Of a stretch of DNA of 64,000 nt, positions 61,501-64,000 are shown in pieces. The DNA lies in contig NC_079897.1 of the NCBI RefSeq assembly GCF_024868665.1, positions 1,287,336 to 1,351,335 on the forward strand. Reading direction: 5' to 3'. The notes beneath the pieces are model-generated. The model ran no database searches. It was not told the origin of the DNA and saw nothing but the letters and a program-made list of their open reading frames with translations. Position 1 is the first letter of the stretch, and each line of letters opens with the position of its first letter. This DNA is from Triplophysa rosa. Its lineage: Eukaryota; Chordata; Actinopteri; Cypriniformes; Nemacheilidae. A program made the position numbers and the translations under genes.

Positions 61501-62991
61501 ATTGACATTACGCTATAGCGTGAATCTCAGACGGGACCGCCCACAATCCGATCGAAATTTTATGCGTGTCAATAAACTGTAAAGTGGACCAGATATGATG
61601 CTGATGATCAAAAGTTCGGCTCTGATTGAAACTGGCTGCAGATCGAGCTATTGAACCAGAACAGTGTGAAGGGGGATATTTACGGAGGAGAGGAATTCCC
61701 GGGGGTCATTTAAGGGGACTCCGTCCTCTACGCCAATGAGGTCACAGCACACAGATGCTGTAAGCTGACATAACATTAACATAAATTACACAGTCAATAA
61801 AGCATCGTGTTATCTCAGTGATTTACAGCAACACTGCTTACATTACATAGATTAACAAGTGTACATAAAACTGGATTTATTTCTGTTTGCATTTTTTATA
61901 TTGATATGCATAGCATCCACAAAAGACGCAATTCACTTTAAAATATATAATGCAGCCGCTTACATAAATAATACTGATTTTGCAGAGCAAGACATGCTTG
62001 TGAATCAACATCATGTGTTGGCAATGCAAAGCAAACACTGCACACTTAAATAAAAACGGCACTCACGCATTTATTCTCAAAGTGTGGCTTAATTCTCCAA
62101 ATAATTTCTAGGGCTACTACTGTACATAAACCACGTATACAGACAGGTCAGGTTTTGCCTGTTCATCCCCACGAGGAAAATGACTCCATAAACATATTAA
62201 ATGAAAATGCAAAAAGGGTTTAAAGGGTAGGTCATGTATAAACTATTCTATAACTTCTTTACCTATAAATTCTCATGGTTTTCATTACAGAAAAAACACT
62301 ATGAACTATCTACCGTTTACCATAAAATCCATTAGAAAATTCCTTTACGTTTACGTTTACGCAGTGTGTTTTGGGTCTTATTCCAGAAGAATTTAATGGT
62401 GTTTAGTTGGTTCACATCCGCCATATAACATCCCACCAATAAAAGCACACATTGGGGTTTCTATTAAAATCAATGCTGTTCCCATTATGACCATTACATC
62501 CATTAGAATTTCTTTTGATTGTGTTTTTAAGCAGGGCAAATAAACAAATATCATATGTACACACAGGTCAGGTTTTGCCTGTTCATCCCCACGAGGAAAG
62601 TGACTTGATAAACGTACTAGATGAAAATGTAAATATCCAAAAAGGTTTTGGGGGGGTTACATAATAGGCTGTAAATAAGCACACACATTTAGACGATGAA
62701 CCTGTAGAGAGGACAAGGACACAACAACTCACCTAACTTCATGAGGGAGGCCAGCAGCACCCATAAAGAGATCTCAAAGGGGGTACGAACGTTTTTATAA
62801 TCGAATGACAGAACCGGAAAGGCCTTTTTCGTGTAGTTGGCTTTGTGAGTCGTGTCCCCGTTACCTTGATGATCACGCACTTTTCCGTTACCGGTTCCCA
62901 CCTCCGGTGAGCTGGCGTGACCCCCGAGGGGCAACAAACTGGCCACCAGCATGAGGAAGAGGATAAAAGTTGTGCGCTTGAGACGATCCAT
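37224..62991 (-). CDS. slc9a1: slc9a1, Na+/H+ exchanger 1, complete 12-exon gene
   Basis: Coding exons, 5' to 3': 62991-62733, 47483-47023, 46885-46635, 44942-44725, 44133-43931, 42499-42410, 41279-41209, 41020-40844, 40760-40646, 40552-40454, 38279-38198, 37516-37224. All introns are GT-AG and phases match. The total is 2319 nt, 772 residues plus TGA, against 815 in human. NHE1 exchanges one external Na+ for one internal H+ at the plasma membrane and controls pH and volume. Membrane domain: residues 1 to about 465. N52-Y-T is a glycosylation sequon where human has N75. D141, E231 and D236 match human D172, E262 and D267; the last is the ion-transport aspartate. The tail keeps the CHP and ERM binding segments, the LRSYNRHT and RARLASDP phosphosites and the RCLSDPGP motif. 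Fish have two slc9a1 ohnologs; I cannot say which this is. Confidence 0.96.
38198..38279 (-). CDS. slc9a1: slc9a1 exon 11
   Basis: Residues 649-675 plus one base. [19 protein letters not shown] then IARARLAS matches human [20 protein letters not shown] followed by ARIGS. Ser675 is the equivalent of human Ser703, which binds 14-3-3 when phosphorylated. Acceptor is ctttag, donor gtgagg. Confidence 0.93.
38851..40420 (-). mobile_element. Tc1-like DD37E transposon, apparently full length
   Basis: A 1570-bp element in slc9a1 intron 10. Terminal inverted repeats are CACTGGGTTCCAAATTATTA on one end and CACTGCGTTCCAAATTATTA on the other (read inward), identical at 26 of the first 27 bases. TA duplications sit at 38849-38850 and 40421-40422. 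An internal direct copy of the repeat (GTTCCAAATTATTATGCA) lies at about 39031, giving an IR/DR arrangement on that side. A single uninterrupted transposase gene fills the centre. The element reads in the same direction as slc9a1 and its outer end is 31 bp past the exon 10 donor, allowing for the TA. Confidence 0.95.
39181..40194 (-). CDS. Tc1-like transposase, intact, DD37E
   Basis: 337 residues, the usual length for Tc1 transposases, with no stop or frameshift. The N-terminus holds a helix-turn-helix DNA-binding region (residues 1 to about 110; [20 protein letters not shown]). The catalytic triad is visible: Asp in [11 protein letters not shown], Asp in [10 protein letters not shown], and Glu in [16 protein letters not shown]. 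Counting residues between the second Asp and the Glu gives 37, not the 34 of classical Tc1/Sleeping Beauty, which places it in the DD37E group (called TRT). A glycine-rich [14 protein letters not shown] precedes the second Asp. It catalyses cut-and-paste transposition at TA sites. Whether it is expressed cannot be told. Confidence 0.95.
   Translation of the reverse strand: MGKKKDLSAAEKRQIVQCLGQGMKTLDISRKLKRDHRTVKRFVADSEHRRVRADKGRMRKVSSRQIHRIKRAAAKMPLQSSKQVFEAAGASGVPKTSRCRILQMLAVVHKPTIRPPLTNAHKQKRLQWAHTYMKTNFQTVLFTDECRATLDGPDGWSSGWLVDGHHVPTTLRRQQGGGGVMFWAGIMGRQLVGPFRVPEGVKMNSARYVEFLTEHFLPWYKKKNHAFRSKIIFMHDNAPSHAAKNTSVSLAAMGIKGEKLMVWPPSSPDLNPIENLWSILKRKIYDGGRQLASKQQLWEAILTSCKEIQSETIQKLTSSMDARIVKVISKKGSYVNM
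40454..40552 (-). CDS. slc9a1: slc9a1 exon 10
   Basis: Residues 616-648, exactly 33 codons, phase 0 at both ends. [20 protein letters not shown] then [13 protein letters not shown]. The Ser in LRSYNRHT corresponds to human Ser648, an Akt site in the calmodulin-binding region. The donor gtttga is weaker than consensus and lies 31 bp from the transposon end. Confidence 0.93.
40646..40760 (-). CDS. slc9a1: slc9a1 exon 9
   Basis: Residues 577-615. [20 protein letters not shown], then [18 protein letters not shown], part of the calmodulin-binding juxtamembrane tail. Acceptor is cttccag, donor gtgagc. Confidence 0.93.
40844..41020 (-). CDS. slc9a1: slc9a1 exon 8 (ERM/lipid-binding region)
   Basis: Residues 518-576. 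[20 protein letters not shown] is identical to human NHE1. KKYVKK and the following basic residues bind ezrin-type ERM proteins and PIP2. Then come [20 protein letters not shown] and the STVSMQ end. Acceptor is ttttcag, donor gtgagt. Confidence 0.95.
41209..41279 (-). CDS. slc9a1: slc9a1 exon 7 (CHP-binding region)
   Basis: Residues 495-517 plus two bases. [20 protein letters not shown] then WKDK is identical to the human segment that binds calcineurin-homologous protein, an obligate partner. Acceptor is ctttag, donor gtatgt. Confidence 0.95.
42410..42499 (-). CDS. slc9a1: slc9a1 exon 6
   Basis: 30 codons, residues 465-494. [20 protein letters not shown] then [10 protein letters not shown] is identical to human NHE1. 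This is the end of the last membrane helix and the start of the cytosolic tail. Acceptor is ttggcag, donor gttcaa. Confidence 0.95.
42500..43930 (-). other. slc9a1: slc9a1 intron 5
   Basis: No exon or named element was recognised. A degenerate repetition of GAAGTGCATCACC-like words lies at about 43420-43590. Confidence 0.5.
43931..44133 (-). CDS. slc9a1: slc9a1 exon 5
   Basis: Residues 397-464. [20 protein letters not shown] then [17 protein letters not shown], the conserved re-entrant/TM region of NHE proteins, followed by [20 protein letters not shown] and [10 protein letters not shown]. Human has Gly where this copy has Ile in SLIYLL. Acceptor is tccacag, donor gtcagt. Confidence 0.95.
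44267..44555. mobile_element. TTAA fold-back MITE in slc9a1 intron 4
   Basis: A 289-bp element between TTAA at 44263-44266 and TTAA at 44556-44559. Ends are AGGGATGAATGACACC and TTCCACTGAACTATCTCT. Inverted arms (AGTACATGACTTTCTTCTTT against AAAGAAGAAAGTCATATACA, with slight offset) define a fold-back structure. It makes up about half of the 591-bp intron. Confidence 0.8.
44725..44942 (-). CDS. slc9a1: slc9a1 exon 4
   Basis: Residues 324-396. [20 protein letters not shown] then [20 protein letters not shown] and [20 protein letters not shown], nearly identical to human over most of its length. Acceptor is gtctgcag, donor gtgagt. Confidence 0.95.
45640..45880. repeat. AGATGTCT-rich repeat in slc9a1 intron 3
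   Basis: Repeated words ACATCT, AGATGTC and AACGTCT run through about 230 bp between CCCAGATAGCACAGG and GTCAGCTATCAGGGG, which are imperfect inverted ends. This looks like a MITE or MITE remnant with internal short repetition. A (CTGT)n run follows at 45890-45912. Confidence 0.6.
46635..46885 (-). CDS. slc9a1: slc9a1 exon 3
   Basis: Residues 241-323 plus two bases. [20 protein letters not shown], then [20 protein letters not shown], and [20 protein letters not shown], ending LSGIM. Several membrane helices of the exchanger core. Acceptor is ctccgcag, donor gtaagg. Confidence 0.95.
47023..47483 (-). CDS. slc9a1: slc9a1 exon 2 (ion-binding core)
   Basis: Residues 87-240. [20 protein letters not shown], then [39 protein letters not shown], and [20 protein letters not shown] then LNDAVTV. 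D236 is the transport aspartate (human D267) and E231 matches human E262. Residues 130-133 read FFFY where human NHE1 has FFLF. Acceptor is tctgacag, donor gtaagt. Confidence 0.96.
47925..49010 (+). pseudogene. L2-type LINE fragment (RT C-terminus and 3' UTR)
   Basis: Encodes the part after the RT core: [20 protein letters not shown], then [19 protein letters not shown] and [20 protein letters not shown]. After a frameshift near 48330 it gives [18 protein letters not shown] and [17 protein letters not shown], the typical C-terminal end of L2-clade fish LINEs. Stops and the frameshift show it is dead. The non-coding 3' part runs to about 49010. Confidence 0.88.
49385..49580. repeat. Palindromic TACTATAGTA repeat
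   Basis: Dense in GTAGTATACTACAGTG and ACTATAGTATAG words that pair with each other. Same family as 22660-22880. Ends were not resolved. Confidence 0.6.
50888..52232 (+). mobile_element. TTAA-flanked element with a THAP-like fragment (candidate Kolobok)
   Basis: TTTAAAGG lies at the left end (50883-50890) and CCTTTAAA at the right (52230-52237), each containing TTAA, with only loosely matching ends beyond. Inside, ATG at 51198 opens [20 protein letters not shown], then [34 protein letters not shown]. This resembles the C2CH pattern of THAP fingers (CSRC, then CANH about 31 residues later). The frame stops at 51363-51365 (TAG). Similar short open frames are widespread in fish repeats. THAP plus TTAA suggests Kolobok, but neither boundary nor class is certain. 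Confidence 0.45.
53935..54495. mobile_element. hAT-like non-autonomous relic
   Basis: The left side reads CCTGGGCTAGGTATCC, then CGATTCCGATTCACAAGC and TCGATTCGATTCC. The right side has AATCGATTCACAGC, GAATCGATATTGAATCGCAT and TTAATCGATTTT. Mirrored GATTCG/CGAATC and ATCGAT words at both sides are typical of sub-terminal repeats of hAT elements in fish. No transposase or clean target duplication was seen. Confidence 0.45.
54502..56073. mobile_element. Element with TATAGACCCCTTT ends, hosting a nested MITE
   Basis: TATAGACCCCTTT at 54502 and, in reverse complement at the right end, TATAGACGCCTTT define about 1.57 kb. The left end is followed by GACGTCACGCTTACGTCACG. No transposase frame was recognised. 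A 559-bp Harbinger-like MITE interrupts it. Class and target duplication are unresolved. Confidence 0.5.
55232..55790. mobile_element. PIF/Harbinger-type MITE, nested
   Basis: Ends AAGGCTGAGTAGGCAAT and ATGATCTACTCTGCCTT are imperfect inverted repeats (about 14 of 17 positions). A TTA trinucleotide flanks both sides (55229-55231 and 55791-55793), the 3-bp TWA duplication expected of PIF/Harbinger. Non-coding. Confidence 0.75.
56074..59079. other. slc9a1 intron 1 segment, no gene seen
   Basis: No exon, LINE or element ends were recognised over 3 kb. A poly-A tract lies near 58250. It is a comparatively repeat-poor part of the intron. Confidence 0.45.
59380..59936 (+). pseudogene. LINE ORF1 esterase (SGNH/GDSL) domain
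   Basis: [13 protein letters not shown] carries the nucleophile Ser of GDS (block I). After a gap the open frame gives [20 protein letters not shown] then NDIR, where the usual G-x-ND of block III has become E-V-ND. It ends [20 protein letters not shown] with the D-x-x-H of block V. The catalytic Ser, Asp and His positions are thus present, but the region between blocks I and III is deleted and out of frame. Such domains bind or hydrolyse lipid esters in fish L2 and CR1 ORF1 proteins. Confidence 0.85.
59930..60345 (+). pseudogene. LINE APE-type endonuclease fragment
   Basis: Translation gives [20 protein letters not shown] (LTETWL is the Mg-binding Glu motif), [12 protein letters not shown], then [19 protein letters not shown] after an in-frame stop, and [11 protein letters not shown] (the GDFN motif). 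This is the target-nicking endonuclease of non-LTR retrotransposons. Stops at about 60206 and around 60339 disable it. Confidence 0.88.
60678..60803 (-). mobile_element. hAT-like fragment inside the LINE
   Basis: The right part, on the minus strand, reads GGATGCTCATATTGACCGTT then TAACCGTTAACCGATAGT, a recognisable kind of fish hAT terminus. It sits exactly where the RT core is missing. Only about 125 bp is present, so it is a solo end or a deletion product. Confidence 0.45.
62136..62226. repeat. Direct repeat, copy 1 (period 420 bp)
   Basis: AGGTCAGGTTTTGCCTGTTC followed by ATCCCCACGAGGAAA is repeated almost unchanged 420 bp downstream at 62556-62649. Both copies continue through GATAAACGTACTAGATGAAA or its variant. 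Possibly two fragments of one dispersed repeat. Confidence 0.85.
62556..62649. repeat. Direct repeat, copy 2
   Basis: Second copy of the 62136 repeat. It lies about 80 bp downstream (in transcription sense) of the slc9a1 exon 1 donor. The two copies differ at scattered positions. Confidence 0.85.
62733..62991 (-). CDS. slc9a1: slc9a1 exon 1 (start, signal anchor)
   Basis: Residues 1-86 plus one base. [20 protein letters not shown] is a hydrophobic first helix. A poorly conserved luminal/extracellular stretch follows, with the N52-Y-T glycosylation sequon. [20 protein letters not shown] then [10 protein letters not shown] matches human [20 protein letters not shown]. The chosen ATG has A at -3 and G at +4, a strong context. 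An upstream in-frame GTG 24 bases earlier is not a credible start. Donor is gtgagt. Confidence 0.94.
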
Positions 62992-63760
62992 GATAGAGAT
63001 CTGATGTACTGACACGATATTATCTGACCAGGTCGTCCGATGCGCGAGCTGCTTCTGAGGTAAAAACTGTAACGTTATGTAACTTACTGGATAACTCCCG
63101 CATCATTTTATGACTTTAGATCGAGTTTCCAACTTCCTGTCGACTTCACCTGAGCTGCACACCTGAGCGAAAAACCCGGAAATACCAGCAGGTATGTGTG
63201 CAGCCTTGCATATAAAACCCTGCCAGCAACTTCCACGAGACCTCAATGTGACCCAACCCTGTCTAAAGGGCGAGGAAGAAGACAATTAAACGTCATCGAT
63301 GTTAAAACAGTCCCTTTAAAACACTGACTGCACTGTGTCTGAAAGGTAAAAGCGCGCGAGGTTTACGTTCTGCCTCAAACGTCAACAGCATCGTCTTCGT
63401 CTCCTCAGAAACGCGGCGGGAAAAGGACATTCAATGACAACTGTAAAGATGACGACTCAATGCCGGATCGATGTCGTCCAACGGGTCCGATCAGGCATTT
63501 TTGCGCTAGATCATCTCTATGTCCGATCTCATCTGTCCTGTCCGATGCGAACAACGCAAAAGTCGCATGAACTCCGAATGACGCCGCGCGCTGATCGGTC
63601 TTCCACTGAGCGCGTGACTGTCCCTTTAAGGATGCGATCGATGGGTTTTACCGGTGCGTCCGATCCTTCAGTCTGATTTAATCCTCTGTCAGTGTAGGAG
63701 AAGTGTGAGACGCTGAGTAAATATATAGCATTAAAACACACCCTTTTGGGCAGGTTTAAA
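62992..63760 (-). promoter_or_regulatory. slc9a1: slc9a1 5' UTR and putative promoter
   Basis: Upstream of the start codon the sequence is richer in CpG than the intron (for example GCGCGCGAGG near 63352 and GACGCCGCGCGCTGATCGG near 63580). No TATA box can be assigned and a non-coding first exon further upstream is possible. The segment 63440-63620 has GATCG/TCCGATC words that may be repeat DNA. Confidence 0.4.
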
Positions 63761-64000
63761 AAGAACCGAAGAGTTTGGGCATTGGGAGGGGTCTGTTCAC
63801 TGGGACATCAGCGACATCCGGTGGAGAGGAGGGTCACTGCAACTGCCGGCAGGGATGCCAGATCCTCAATATCCTGTATTTCACATTAACATAACATCAG
63901 AGCATTTTGCTATTATTTACTCACTTTCGTGTCATTAGTCTTTTTAAAAATTGCAACATGTAATACGTAATGTATACATTTTGTGATACATAATATCATG
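63761..64000. other. Upstream flank, nothing recognised
   Basis: No gene or named repeat was seen. The last bases are AT-rich. Confidence 0.4.

Larger units (their letters stand above)
47484..62732 (-). other. slc9a1: slc9a1 intron 1
   Basis: A 15.2-kb intron, phase 1, between the signal-anchor exon and the transport core. It holds two L2-type LINEs on the opposite strand, a THAP-like element and at least three other transposon copies, listed individually. The remaining segments (49010-49380, 49580-50880, 52460-53930, 56080-59080, 61500-62130) show no recognisable exon or element. Confidence 0.85.

Noticed and set aside
62992..63015. Upstream in-frame GTG as the start of slc9a1
   Set aside because: A vertebrate mRNA would rarely use GTG. 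The ATG at 62991 has a strong context and directly precedes the hydrophobic first helix.

Overview
This is vertebrate, almost certainly teleost fish, genomic DNA. Protein-coding sequence is a small fraction of the window and is split into short exons with GT-AG introns. The rest is dense in repeats typical of ray-finned fish: long CA/GT microsatellites, Tc1, hAT and CACTA-type DNA transposons, fold-back MITEs with TTAA ends, and L2/CR1-type LINEs. The repeat spectrum looks most like a cypriniform fish, but that is an impression and not a proof.

Two host genes can be supported, both on the minus strand. (1) slc9a1 (Na+/H+ exchanger NHE1) is complete from start codon to stop codon. Twelve coding exons run from 62991 down to 37224. 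Every junction has GT-AG ends and all phases agree, giving a predicted protein of 772 residues. Its first intron is 15.2 kb and holds most of its transposons. (2) The first coding exon of man1c1 (Golgi alpha-1,2-mannosidase IC) lies at 29674-29126. It ends in a clean donor site at the position where the human family members pass into the catalytic domain. No further man1c1 exon was found to the left, so bases 1-29125 are most simply read as part of man1c1 intron 1. The 7.5 kb between the genes should hold the slc9a1 3' UTR and the man1c1 promoter, with a CpG-rich stretch near 30180-30900.

Layout: 1-29125, man1c1 intron 1, repeat-rich (hAT MITEs at 2672, 8040, 24365 and 26867; LINE pieces at 4611, 11490 and 16782; CACTA-type element at 9895; hAT transposase relic at 24024; fold-back element at 27394; TA-flanked MITE at 28599; tRNA-like SINE head at 29040). 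29126-29674, man1c1 exon 1. 29675-37223, intergenic. 37224-62991, slc9a1, with an intact Tc1-like DD37E transposon in intron 10, a TTAA MITE in intron 4, and L2 LINEs, a THAP-like element and nested MITEs in intron 1. 62992-64000, slc9a1 upstream region.

The most interesting observations are: an intact DD37E Tc1 transposase gene 31 bp inside a donor site of slc9a1 and in the same orientation; an NHE3-like FFFYLLPP segment in an NHE1 protein, placing Phe where Leu-to-Phe is known to lower amiloride sensitivity; a MITE that splits the BED zinc-finger reading frame of another hAT transposon, with a perfect 8-bp target duplication; and a natural empty site for another hAT MITE about 8 kb away. 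I found no new multi-gene system, CRISPR array or operon-like structure, and none is expected in this kind of DNA.
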